From: an uncultured Selenomonadaceae bacterium
Lineage (GTDB): Bacteria > Bacillota > Negativicutes > Selenomonadales > Selenomonadaceae
DNA length: 64,000 nt
Direction of reading: 5' to 3'
NCBI GenBank assembly: GCA_905233135.1
Contig: CAJOCQ010000008.1
Location: forward strand, 1 to 64,000
Below are positions 27,401-34,213 of this stretch, in pieces (within the stretch, counting starts at the first letter, position 1; each line of letters begins with the position of its first letter). Made by a program: the position numbers and the translations under genes. The notes beneath the pieces are model-generated. The model saw only the letters and a list, made by a program, of their open reading frames with translations. It was not told where the DNA came from and did not search any database.

Positions 27401-28111
27401 GAAGTAACGCTCGGCGCGGGATTCAGCGGCTCTCTTAGCTCTTCCGATTACGCCTCCACCGTTACAAAAGTTGACGCAAGCAACGTAACAAGCAATATCC
27501 ACATATCAGCCGGCGTAAATGTTACAAGTATAATTGGCGGCAACGGTAACGATAATATTGCAAACGGTACTAACAAGAGCGTATATCTTGACGGCAAAGC
27601 GGGCAATGACAGGTTGCAAGGTTATCCCGGCAAAGATACAATTTTAGGCGGCGACGGCAACGATACACTTTACGGCGGTTACGGTAATGACACTTTGACG
27701 GGCGGCAACGGCAAAGATATTTTCTACGACGATTACGGCGGCAATGACGTTATTACAGATTATACCGCAGGGCAGGATACTATTAAATTTTCGCACGAAA
27801 TTACAGGTACAATTTATTCAAACACCGATGTTACTTTCCGTACTTCGGTTGGAAGTTTCACTGTCAAAAACGGCAAGGGCAAAAAAATTACAATTACCGA
27901 TTCAAGCGGCAAAACTTCTACCAAAACTTATACAAACGGCGTAAGCGCACGCACGCTTGATTTGTTGGAAGATAATAACTTTATCACTGACGATACAAAC
28001 TTGGATTCAATTACCGAGCAAAAATTCTCTGTTACCGAAATTCAAAATTATAATTCTGATACTTTCGCGCAGGATTCGACGCTCTTAACCTTTGCAAAAG
28101 ATAAAAAATAA
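21461..28111 (+). CDS. Giant RTX-type repeat protein
   Basis: A 2216-residue protein, again with no signal peptide, dominated by GGxGNDxh calcium-binding repeats. The first 1100 residues alternate beta-roll blocks with variable stretches such as GDGLDTIRNYG. From about residue 1050 it consists of successive modules of about 150-200 residues: a DYASxVxxxxxS stretch, a block of GGxGND repeats, an F(R/V)xYxxGNDVITDY segment, then (L/F)TVKNGKxKEI. The tail (RTLDLLEDNNF to LLTFAKDKK) matches the smaller RTX protein. It is most likely a secreted, calcium-stabilised surface or adhesive protein. It has its own strong promoter and ribosome site. Confidence 0.88.
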   Translation: MSTINGTSGNDTLNNTTSGNVILALAGDDSITNSGNEVSIDAGTGNDSVINQATNNSLSTGANVTITGGADDDFIENHGANALVNGDAGNDSINNFSNGIDATLNGGAGNDSIRNSASAIISGGDGADSLINTNLGENSTINGDADDDYILNGASSVSIDGGAGNDTIHSAENLQGITMRGGVGNDYLSNSASSKVYGGAGNDSVVNSSLGANSTLSGDDGADYIQNAAQKVLINGGKGADTLYNSTLGANSTIEGGADNDSIRNYAASVQVDGGAGADTLRNYDSGNNSTIKGGAGDDSIYNEADNVYIYGDYGADYIYSAGVAQGVTINGGYGNDSLIGSTDNTYGVIYYYEGGGDFDTVYNYNDNDTISIGDNLKYQTLTSGSNVIVSIYGAYGPSDSMVDGSVTVVNAGSISFGSMTLYNAASKTLNIVGGSEVVTLSPGDDSITNYTKNTTVKGTADADRIYNYAGGVKILASAGNDYVYTATDINYTVNNSYGNVTVDAGLGDDFISNTDPNVSISGGYGNDTVYISGDKGNMTINGGAGNDYIDNAVAQHLGRIYQYSYGDGNDTITNYYNYDTISIGGSIAYNTLTSGDNIIVSIDSAAGQSLAGGTVQGSITLLDAKNKTLNFVGGTFKGVIRNSTSYTTIKGTSGNDTIVNYVGNVKVSAGGGNDSIDSNVGDKCTLDGGAGNDTISNLAGDSVSVVGGDGNDRLYNSGNNVSLYGGAGDDSFGNNYTDAFISGGAGNDTVLLIGDKGSVTVNGGAGNDYINNSSTSHVGKIYQYASGDGLDTIRNYGADDIISISGSTKYDTLTSGNDIKVSIGSGSILLKGAKGKTLNIKGCSYAGSNVSINNTTSHTTVKGTSGNDTIVNYASNVKISASGGNDTIYNGSNYVTIDAGAGNDTVSNFGYYVTIDGGAGDDSIYSYYPDASVSGGAGNDTLSFFGTATSITVNGGAGNDLINNQVKSEGKIYQYASGDGLDTITNYGENDIISIGGGASYRTLTSGNDIEVSIGSGSILLSGAKGTALNIYGGSYAGGGSSSTGLSVNGNVLIASSSFTGSRIYLDDYASNVTNVNASAVSQGVFIYGTEANNYIRGGKGADTIDADYGNDTLWGGNGADIFIYSKGNDIITDYESVDAIMMASGSIKSSSIKGSNVILNISNGGHITVSGGKGKVISIMKTNGDKDYYYYGFYDYYSINSAQSEITLNSNLNTTLYSSYYPDSVKEIDGSKTSKSIAILGNAQNNTINGGKGSNIIYGFGGDDWLFGNAGNDLINGGTDNDSLYGGDGNDTLYGYDGNDYLFGGAGNDKLYGDAGNDTLYGSLGNDTLYGGAGNDIFVFSYAYGKDVIADFESGDKISLASSSVSSASFNGSDMVFTVKPTISGSSSSSNLTVKSVKDQEISIGSSIYYNYLTYNSAKTYVTLGSSFKGTLKASDYDSKVTFIDTQQNKNNLKIIGNSNNNTIYTGSGKVTVDGGAGNDLIWSGGGNDSLYGGAGNDVLYGNSGNNTLTGGAGNDTFVFSTYTKKDVVTDFADGDKISLRSGFIDSASLSGSDMIFKIYKGGTFTIKNGKNKEIAIGDNIYYNNLIYNSSKTRLALNPNSSTLLSGDYASSVVTITAAGWGKNFNIYGNAKNNVIYGGLGADQLYGNDGNDTISGNAGNDILSGGNGNDSLNGGTGNDLLDGYSGNDTLTGGAGNDTFRYYNGEGNDVITDYVAGEDQVSINCASNIILYSSVSGSDLVIRVGRGYLTVKNGKDKEISAGDKIFYNDFLYNSKKTAVTIGAGFSGTLNAADYASSVVNINGYGITNNLIMNGNAKDNVILSSYGNDSLNGGAGNDKIYSYGGNDKLYGNSGNDLLYGDSGNDTLAGGDGNDTLNGGAGNDFLDGDSGNDTLVGGNGNDTFRYYNGEGNDVITDYVSGEDIISIVAAASVTASPSLSGSDVVIKVGKGSLTVKNGKNKEISVNDNIYYNNLIYNSKKTEVTLGAGFSGSLSSSDYASTVTKVDASNVTSNIHISAGVNVTSIIGGNGNDNIANGTNKSVYLDGKAGNDRLQGYPGKDTILGGDGNDTLYGGYGNDTLTGGNGKDIFYDDYGGNDVITDYTAGQDTIKFSHEITGTIYSNTDVTFRTSVGSFTVKNGKGKKITITDSSGKTSTKTYTNGVSARTLDLLEDNNFITDDTNLDSITEQKFSVTEIQNYNSDTFAQDSTLLTFAKDKK

Positions 28112-28145
28112 GTTTAGCACTTTTTATTTCTAAAAAATATTTTTT

Positions 28146-28364
28146 AAATGTACTTTTTTTTTTTCAAAAGCAAAAATTTTTATAATTTAAATGTGGTTTT
28201 TCTTTCTTTGAAAAGAAAGAAAAGCCACCTAAAAGAAAGAAACTTTTCGCCCGTCAGGGCCGCTCGGTTTCTGTACGCACTTAGTAACAGGCGGTCCCCT
28301 TTGGGGCCTCTACTTTTTCTCACGCTCCAACAAAAGGCAAGGCTGCGGCTTTAATGACGGGCGG
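28146..28364 (+). repeat. Dispersed repeat, copy 2
   Basis: Head segment at 28146-28247 (AAATGTACTTTT, with an extra CTTTCTTTGAAAAGAAAG hairpin), then a core at 28248-28364 flanked by CGCCCGTCA and TGACGGGCGG. Inside the core are GGGCCGCTCGGTT, CGCACTTAGTAACAGG and the small hairpin CCCCTTTGGGG. It lies in the 574-base gap between the giant RTX gene and ilvE, which contains no supported gene. Confidence 0.8.
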
Positions 28365-28438
28365 TTATTACCGGCATTGACGGGTTGCAGTTATAATGCA
28401 GCAAACAAGAAATTTTCGCGCGTCCTGCGCGAGGGTAC

Positions 28439-28471
28439 GAGGCGCACGTCCTGTGCGCCTCTTTTGTTTTT
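28439..28471 (+). terminator. Strong hairpin terminator
   Basis: Perfect 9-bp stem GAGGCGCAC/GTGCGCCTC with loop GTCCT, then a T-rich run. A second small hairpin (CGCGC GTCCT GCGCG) with the same GTCCT loop precedes it. Confidence 0.65.
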
Positions 28472-28625
28472 ACTTCAACAAGTGCAAACATCGATTTAAA
28501 AGCATCAAATTTCAACGCTACGTGCCTTTCAAACTTTTTTTGATACTTTGTACCTAAAAAATATTAGCCCCGCAAATTTTCAATTTTCGGCGTTTTCAGG
28601 GCAAATTAATTTCTGCTTTAAAAAC

Positions 28626-28654
28626 TTGACAGCGTAAATTTGTAGAAATAAAAT
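28626..28654 (+). promoter_or_regulatory. ilvE promoter
   Basis: TTGACA (28626-28631), 17-bp spacer, TAAAAT (28649-28654). The short leader shows no T-box or attenuator. Confidence 0.7.
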
Positions 28655-28685
28655 TAATGTTATACTAAATTTGGAGATGATTTTT

Positions 28686-29753
28686 TTGGAAATCAGATTT
28701 GAAGAAACAAAAACTCTTAAAGCAAAACCCGACGTTTCAAAAATTGGCTTCGGTACACATTTTACCGATTATATGTTTGAAATGGATTACACGCCCGCCG
28801 AAGGTTGGCACGACCCGCGCATTGTTCCTTTTCGGGATATTACGATTAGCCCTGCGAATACAACTTTGCATTACGGGCAAGCGATTTTTGACGGCTTGAA
28901 GGCGTACAAGCACGGCGATAAACCCGTTATTTTCCGTGCGAGTGACCATATGCGTCGCGTCAATGTTTCCGCAAAAATTCTTGATATTCCCGAAGTTCCT
29001 TTCGACGTTGCATTGGCGGGCTTGAAAAAATTAATTTCAATCGAAAAGGATTGGATACCGACAGGCAAGGGGCAAAGTTTGTATATTCGCCCGTTCATTT
29101 TTGCTAACGATAATTATTTGGGCGTCAACGTCAGCAAGCGTTACAAATTCTTGATAATTCTTTCACCTGTTGCCGCTTACTACGCGCACGGCTTCGCGCC
29201 CGTAAAAATTATGGTTGAAGATAAATATGTTCGCGCAGTACGCGGCGGCTTGGGCGCGGCGAAAACTCCCGCAAATTACGCGGCAAGCTTGCACGCGGGA
29301 TTGGTTGCGCACGAGAAAAATTATGACCAAGTTTTGTGGCTTGACGGCGTAGAAAGAAAATATATCGAAGAAGTCGGCTCGATGAATATTCTGTTCAAGA
29401 TTAACGGCGAAGTTATCACGCCTTCGCCGAAATTGCAAACTTCGATTCTTGACGGCATAACTCATCGTACAGTTTTAGAAATTGCGAAAGATTGGGGAAT
29501 CCCTGCGACTGAGCGCAAAATTTCAATCGACGAAATTATTAAAGCTTACGAAGACGGCACATTGGAAGAAGTTTTCGGCAGCGGCACTGCGGCTGTTATT
29601 TCGCCTGTCGGCGTTCTCGAATACAAAGGCAAAGAGTACGTTATTAACGGCGGCAAAATTGGCGAATTTACGCAGAAAATGTACGATTATATTGAAGGCA
29701 TTCATATGGGCGAAGTTGAAGACAAATTCGGCTACATTGAATTTGCTGAATAG
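28686..29753 (+). CDS. ilvE: Branched-chain amino acid aminotransferase
   Basis: A 355-residue fold-type IV PLP enzyme that interconverts Leu, Ile and Val with their 2-oxo acids. The N-terminus, (M)EIRFEETKTLKAKP, is typical. The PLP lysine lies in GAAKTPANYAASL, and EEVGSMNILF and GSGTAAVISPVG are conserved parts of the active site. The start is TTG at 28686, 9 bases after GGAG; the ATG at 28677 follows that site directly. It is transcribed alone from a consensus promoter and ended by the hairpin at 29770. leuA, another branched-chain gene, lies at the far right end of the window. Confidence 0.95.
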   Translation: MEIRFEETKTLKAKPDVSKIGFGTHFTDYMFEMDYTPAEGWHDPRIVPFRDITISPANTTLHYGQAIFDGLKAYKHGDKPVIFRASDHMRRVNVSAKILDIPEVPFDVALAGLKKLISIEKDWIPTGKGQSLYIRPFIFANDNYLGVNVSKRYKFLIILSPVAAYYAHGFAPVKIMVEDKYVRAVRGGLGAAKTPANYAASLHAGLVAHEKNYDQVLWLDGVERKYIEEVGSMNILFKINGEVITPSPKLQTSILDGITHRTVLEIAKDWGIPATERKISIDEIIKAYEDGTLEEVFGSGTAAVISPVGVLEYKGKEYVINGGKIGEFTQKMYDYIEGIHMGEVEDKFGYIEFAE

Positions 29754-29769
29754 GTTTTAGGTGTCAGGT

Positions 29770-29810
29770 GTTAGGGATTAGGGATTTTTCCCTATTCCCT
29801 AACCTTTTTT
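29770..29810 (+). terminator. Terminator between ilvE and SGNH hydrolase gene
   Basis: A 15-bp stem built from TTAGGGATTAGGGA and its near-complement, with one mismatch, a four-base loop and a final T run. It is composed of short tandem words, like several other intergenic hairpins here. Confidence 0.7.
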
Positions 29811-29829
29811 GTTGAAAGGAGAAAATTTT

Positions 29830-30804
29830 TTGAAATATTTTTTTGCAGTGTTGGCGGCGATAATTTTAATTTGCAATTCGGCGGCGGAGGCGAAATATAA
29901 ATTTCCTGCGCCGAATCTTTCAACCGAATTTGATTCAATGGATTTTGCGCCGCTTTATCCGACATATTCTTGGGAGCCCTTGCCGAATACTGAATTTTAT
30001 TTAGTGCAGGTTTTAAATTCTGAAGGCGCGGTAATTCGTGAAATGTTGAATACGGAAAGTTTAAACCGCGTTACAGATGGGCAAGCGTTTAATGAAGTTG
30101 GGAATTTTTATTGGCGCGTATGTGTCGTTGACAAAAACAAAAAGCAACTTAGCGAATGGTCCGAAAAAAAATTAATCAGCGTAACTGCGCCCGTAACATT
30201 TGCGGCACTCGGCGACAGCATCACGCACGGCGGAGCGAATTTTATTCCTGCAAGTCAGCTTGCTTGCCAATGGGAAACTTTTTGCTACTTGAAAATAAAA
30301 AATATCGGGCGCAGCGGCGATACAACCGCAATGTTGATTGAACGTTTTGAACGGGACGTGTTGCCTTTTCAGCCGAAACTTTTGCTGATAATGGGCGGCG
30401 TCAATGACATTCGAGAAGGTGCGCAGGCTGAAGCCGTTATCAAAAATCTTGAAACATTGCGCGAAAAATGTACCGCAAATAATATAATTCCTGTGTTCTG
30501 CACGCTTACGCCGATGAATGAAGAAATTATGACGCGGCGCGGTATTCCTTTCAAAAAAAGTTGGAAGGCTGAACGCGCTAAAATTAATAATTGGATTTTG
30601 AAAAACGGCGGCGTTGACGTTTCAAAGTGGCTTGAAGACAGCGGCGAACTTCGCGCAGATTTTACGCCCGACGGCTTGCATCCCGATTTGCGCGGCAAAA
30701 TGGCTATCGGTAATGCTGTAGGAAATTTTTTACGGGCAAATTGGTTTAATTTTATTACGGGCGAAGAGATAAAGGAGTGGGATTTTGTACGAGCTGACGG
30801 TTAA
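29830..30804 (+). CDS. Secreted SGNH/GDSL-family hydrolase
   Basis: A 324-residue protein with an N-terminal signal peptide (KYFFAVLAAIILICNSAAEA). A fibronectin-like region of about 90 residues (YSWEPLPNTEFYLVQV) precedes a SGNH esterase domain: GDSITHG (nucleophile Ser130), GRSGDTT, MGGVNDI, and DGLHPD with the catalytic Asp and His. It probably de-esterifies a cell-surface or dietary polysaccharide or lipid; the substrate is unknown. The start is TTG at 29830 after AAAGGAG. It overlaps the start of queD by 20 bases. Confidence 0.85.
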   Translation: MKYFFAVLAAIILICNSAAEAKYKFPAPNLSTEFDSMDFAPLYPTYSWEPLPNTEFYLVQVLNSEGAVIREMLNTESLNRVTDGQAFNEVGNFYWRVCVVDKNKKQLSEWSEKKLISVTAPVTFAALGDSITHGGANFIPASQLACQWETFCYLKIKNIGRSGDTTAMLIERFERDVLPFQPKLLLIMGGVNDIREGAQAEAVIKNLETLREKCTANNIIPVFCTLTPMNEEIMTRRGIPFKKSWKAERAKINNWILKNGGVDVSKWLEDSGELRADFTPDGLHPDLRGKMAIGNAVGNFLRANWFNFITGEEIKEWDFVRADG

Positions 30805-31159
30805 ATCAGAATTTGAGGCGGCGCACTTTATAAAAAATTATCCCGGCAAGTGCGCGCGCCTGCACGGGCATAATTGGGTTGTTGAGGCTGTCGCGCAGGG
30901 TTCGCAGTTAAACGAATTGGGAATTTTGATTGACTTCAAAATTTTAAAGGCGGAATTGAATAAAATCCTTGACGAACTCGACCACCAATATTTGAACGAA
31001 TTGGAAATGTTTTCAAAAAAAAATCCGACGGCTGAAAATCTTGCAAAAGAAATTTTTGAAAAATTATCAGTGTCGGAAATTTTTAGCGGTACAACAAAAT
31101 TAACGGCGGTAAAAGTTTACGAGTCGCCGAAATCCTGCGTAACATATTACCCTGATTAA
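30785..31159 (+). CDS. queD: 6-carboxy-tetrahydropterin synthase
   Basis: A 124-residue enzyme of the queuosine/7-deazapurine pathway that converts dihydroneopterin triphosphate to 6-carboxytetrahydropterin. The zinc ligands are His14, His27 and His29 (LHGHNW) and the catalytic Cys is Cys23 (GKCAR). The C-terminal VYESP provides the pterin-binding Glu. The start is TTG at 30785 after AAGGAG. The overlap with the SGNH gene indicates co-transcription, though the functions appear unrelated. queC and queE are not in the window. Confidence 0.93.
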   Translation: MYELTVKSEFEAAHFIKNYPGKCARLHGHNWVVEAVAQGSQLNELGILIDFKILKAELNKILDELDHQYLNELEMFSKKNPTAENLAKEIFEKLSVSEIFSGTTKLTAVKVYESPKSCVTYYPD

Positions 31160-31190
31160 AAAAATTTTGAACTGTCCTAAAAACAAATAA

Positions 31191-31235
31191 CAATAAAAAA
31201 CGGGCGGAGGATTTAACCTTCACCCGTTTTTATTG
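31191..31235. terminator. Bidirectional terminator
   Basis: CAATAAAAAACGGG (31191-31204) pairs with CCCGTTTTTATTG (31223-31235). It lies between the convergent queD and ChW-protein genes and would serve both. Confidence 0.75.
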
Positions 31236-31241
31236 TTAAAA

Positions 31242-31943
31242 TTAATAACGGTATCTGCCTCTGCCGCTGTAATAATCATCGTCTTCATAGCGGCTTGAAC
31301 TGCGGCTACGGCGGTATCTATAATCGTCATCATCATCTTCATACCTTGAGGAACGGTGACGGCTGTAATGGTCGTCATCATCATCTTCATATCTTGAAGA
31401 ACGGTGACGGCTGTATCTGTCGTCATCATATCTTGAACGAGTACTGCTTCTGGAATCGAAACGGCTGTTTTTGTCAACAAGTTGAATTTGAACAGCTTCA
31501 ATTCTTCTGCTTTCGCCGACAGTGCCTGCTATTGCGCCGTTTTTAGCCCAATCCATCCAGCCAATTCCTTCAACGTGCGCACGGTAATAAATATCGTACT
31601 TGTTGGCGTAATCGCCGGTTAATTGGATTCTTATTGCTTCCATTCTCAAACTTCTGCCGGTAGTTCCTGCAACTTCGCCGGAACTTACCCAACTTTGCCA
31701 ACCGCCTTCTTCGATATGTGCGCAATATTCAACCGCACTTCTTCTGCCGTTATCAAGGTTTATTACAAGAGCCTCAAGGCGTTTATTGTGTCCCGTAGTA
31801 CCTGCAACTTCGCCGTCTGAAACTTCACGCATCCAGCCGTTATTTTCAACGTAAGCGCGATAACTTAAACGCGGTGCGGCGGCTGCAATGGTAAACTGCG
31901 CGATTATTAATACTGCAAAAAGTGCCATAAAAATTTTTCGCAT
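31242..31943 (-). CDS. Secreted ChW-repeat protein with Arg/Asp/Tyr-rich tail
   Basis: A 233-residue exported protein. Signal peptide at residues 1-23, then three ChW repeats of about 50 residues (GW...SGEVAGTTGRSLRMEAIRIQL type), a module typical of clostridial surface proteins. The last 70 residues are low complexity, Arg/Ser/Tyr/Asp-rich, with two near-copies of RHRSSRYEDDDDD. The tail has alternating charge and may bind ions or polyanions or be intrinsically disordered. The ATG at 31943 follows AAGGAGG. It is a single gene with a shared terminator. Function is unknown; a surface role is inferred. Confidence 0.82.
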   Translation of the reverse strand: MRKIFMALFAVLIIAQFTIAAAAPRLSYRAYVENNGWMREVSDGEVAGTTGHNKRLEALVINLDNGRRSAVEYCAHIEEGGWQSWVSSGEVAGTTGRSLRMEAIRIQLTGDYANKYDIYYRAHVEGIGWMDWAKNGAIAGTVGESRRIEAVQIQLVDKNSRFDSRSSTRSRYDDDRYSRHRSSRYEDDDDDHYSRHRSSRYEDDDDDYRYRRSRSSSRYEDDDYYSGRGRYRY

Positions 31944-32004
31944 ATCAATCAGCCTCCTTTACTTTAATTTATTTTTATTTAATATTTTAAATTTGCAAAA
32001 AAAA

Positions 32005-32083
32005 TGGTCGGAGTTGTGAGATTTGAACTCACGACCTTCTGATCCCAAATCAGACGCGCTAGACCAAACTGCGCTAAACCCCG
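32005..32083 (-). tRNA. tRNA-Pro (anticodon TGG)
   Basis: Cloverleaf on the reverse strand. The acceptor CGGGGTT pairs with AACTCCG (one G-U). The anticodon stem TCTGA/TCAGA encloses TTTGGGA, giving anticodon TGG. The T arm is GTGAG TTCAAAT CTCAC. Discriminator A and CCA are encoded (CCA is 32005-32007). Confidence 0.95.
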
Positions 32084-32164
32084 AACTCTTTTTGTATTAT
32101 AGCACTAAAAATTTTTTTGGCAAGGAATTTAATCAAATTCTAACCTAAATTTTAAAATCTTTAA

Positions 32165-32190
32165 TAAAAAAAAGCCCGCGTAAGCGAGCC
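32165..32190 (-). terminator. Terminator of GH32 gene
   Basis: On the reverse strand, GCTCGC TTAC GCGGGC with one wobble, followed by eight T, 25-50 bases after the GH32 stop. Confidence 0.7.
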
Positions 32191-32215
32191 TAAAAATTTT
32201 TTTTACGAATTTATA

Positions 32216-33739
32216 TTAAACGAAGCTGTAATAATCGACAGATTTAAATTCGACGGTTTTACCTTCGGGCGGTACAAAAACAATATCATCGGATTCAGTG
32301 CGTGCATATACGCGGGTAGTCATTGCATATTCGCCGTCATTAATGAAAAGTTCGATTGAAGACCTGTCAAGATAGAAACGCCATTGCATATTTTCGCAAG
32401 GATCCATTTCAAATTCACGAACGCCCTTAGGACCTTCGCCCTGCATATCGCGGTTAAGAGTAACAACTCTTTCATTCGGTTCATAGCTGAAAATAGTTTT
32501 TTGAACAGTTTCGCCTTCGCCGACGCGCAATTCAATGGTAAACGCCTGTTTAGTGTCAACTTCAACGATAAGTTCGCCGATACTGCCTTTTACGCCGTCA
32601 AGTTTGGTAGGTTTATCGACTTTAACATTTTGGTAACCGTGATGTTCTTTACGCAAGCCTTTTAATTCGTCGGGCGGGGAAGTTAAAACTTTGCCGTCTT
32701 CGCGCATTTTGAGTTCACGCGGAATAGTCAAAAGATTTGCCCAACCGTCAGGTTGTTCCATAAAGGGACTTTGCCAAGCAGCAAGCCACGCAATAATGAA
32801 ATAGCGACCCGTGTCAGGGTGTTTCATCATTGTAGTTGCATAAAAATCAAAGCCGTAATCGAAAGTATAAAAATCGCCGTGATCAAAAATACCTTTATCA
32901 TAATCGAGAGTGCCGACCATATATCCTGCTTGGTGGATATTGTGGAAAAGGCGACCTTTTGGCGGTACGTGTTGCGGCGAAATAATCATAACGTATTTAT
33001 CGCCGAAATGTGCAAAGCCGGGGCATTCCCACATTGTACCTTCGGAATAATCAGGCTTAGAAATTGCAACAACTGATTTAAATTTCCAATCAAAGAAATT
33101 ATCAGATTCAAACATTACAATTTGAGTGCGTGAACGGTCGCGGATTCTGTTACCAATGACGCAGTAATATTTGCCGTTGTGATCCCAAATTTTTGGATCT
33201 CTGAAGTCGATATTTGCAATAATGGGGTGATCGTTGGGAATGTCGATAACGGGATTTTTTTCGTACTTCGTGAAGTGAATACCGTCTTCAGAATAAACAA
33301 AGCATTGACGTTCAGTAACATTGCCGCCGCCCGAACTGCCTGAAGGATTATAGGCGGAAGGATTGGCGGAAGAATTGACGCCGCCTGGACCGTTGAATTT
33401 TTGCGAAGTATACATGAGCCAAAGTTTGCCTTCAAATTCAACGCCGCAACCGCTGAAGCAGCCGTCCCAATCGTACCATTCGTGCCCTTCGGAAAATGCG
33501 CCGGGCGTAATTGCAATAGGTTGATGTTCCCAATGGCAGAAATCTTTGCTTGTGGAGTGTCCCCAATGCATGGGACCCCAATCCGTTGAGTAGGGGTGGT
33601 ACTGATAGAAAATGTGGTATTCGCCTTTGTACCAACAAAAGCCGTTGGGGTCGTTCAACCAACCGTAAGGCGGTGCAACGTGATAAAATGGATACCACTT
33701 CGTTTTTTGTGCCGCTTCGCGAGGTTCAAGTAATGCCAT
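32216..33739 (-). CDS. Glycoside hydrolase family 32 (sucrose-6-phosphate hydrolase/fructanase)
   Basis: A 507-residue cytoplasmic enzyme (no signal peptide) that cleaves beta-fructofuranosidic bonds in sucrose, sucrose-6-phosphate or fructo-oligosaccharides. The five-bladed propeller domain has the nucleophile in WLNDPNG (Asp30), the RDP motif and the acid/base Glu in WECPGF; a C-terminal beta-sandwich follows. About residues 118-140 hold an unusual Ser/Gly/Asn-rich insertion (VNSSANPSAYNPSGSSGGG). The ATG at 33739 is preferred over 33745, which lies one base from the GGAGG site. No PTS, transporter or fructokinase gene is adjacent, so the exact substrate is open. Confidence 0.9.
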   Translation of the reverse strand: MALLEPREAAQKTKWYPFYHVAPPYGWLNDPNGFCWYKGEYHIFYQYHPYSTDWGPMHWGHSTSKDFCHWEHQPIAITPGAFSEGHEWYDWDGCFSGCGVEFEGKLWLMYTSQKFNGPGGVNSSANPSAYNPSGSSGGGNVTERQCFVYSEDGIHFTKYEKNPVIDIPNDHPIIANIDFRDPKIWDHNGKYYCVIGNRIRDRSRTQIVMFESDNFFDWKFKSVVAISKPDYSEGTMWECPGFAHFGDKYVMIISPQHVPPKGRLFHNIHQAGYMVGTLDYDKGIFDHGDFYTFDYGFDFYATTMMKHPDTGRYFIIAWLAAWQSPFMEQPDGWANLLTIPRELKMREDGKVLTSPPDELKGLRKEHHGYQNVKVDKPTKLDGVKGSIGELIVEVDTKQAFTIELRVGEGETVQKTIFSYEPNERVVTLNRDMQGEGPKGVREFEMDPCENMQWRFYLDRSSIELFINDGEYAMTTRVYARTESDDIVFVPPEGKTVEFKSVDYYSFV

Positions 33740-33856
33740 TTTCATACCTCCAATTTTAATAAATTTCTGATATTTTAAAGCTAAAGCGGCAAAAAATCAA
33801 GCATAATTTATTTTTGATTTTGGGGGATTTGATTTTTTTATTAAATAATTTTTAGC

Positions 33857-34034
33857 TTAAATGTACTTTCTTTTTCCGAAGCAAAAAAGAAAGAACCAAA
33901 GAAAAGTGCTTTTTTTACCGCCCGTCAGGGCCGCTCGGTTGCGGGACGCACTTAGTAACAGGTGGCCCCCTTTGGGGCCTCAACTTTTTCCAACGCATCA
34001 ACTTTACCGTGCGCTGCGGCTGAGAGACGGGCGG
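33857..34034 (+). repeat. Dispersed repeat, copy 3
   Basis: Head TTAAATGTACTTTCTTTTTCC with its AAAAAGAAAG return arm, then a core from CCGCCCGTCA (33918) to GACGGGCGG (34026-34034), containing CGCACTTAGTAACAGG and CCCCCTTTGGGG. It lies between the divergent GH32 and pycB genes and fills most of that 474-base gap. No gene is supported there. Confidence 0.82.
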
Positions 34035-34135
34035 AAGTTTGATTAGCGTTTTCAAATTGCACTTTTCAGCTTACTAAATATAAATTTATCAATCCCTACT
34101 GCTTAGTACCTTAAAAATAAATTCCAAAAGATTTA

Positions 34136-34164
34136 TTGACAGCGCGGCTTGCAAATTTTATAAT
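34136..34164 (+). promoter_or_regulatory. pycB promoter
   Basis: Full-consensus promoter: TTGACA (34136-34141), 17-bp spacer, TATAAT (34159-34164). Confidence 0.8.
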
Positions 34165-34213
34165 TCTTAAAAAGAATTTTCGTACAATTTGCTTTTTTAG
34201 GGAGAGTGTTAGA

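Noticed and set aside
21461..28111. Regularly spaced repeats that could suggest a CRISPR-like array
   Set aside because: The repeats are in-frame nonapeptide codons of one long ORF, with variable spacing and no constant repeat-spacer pattern.
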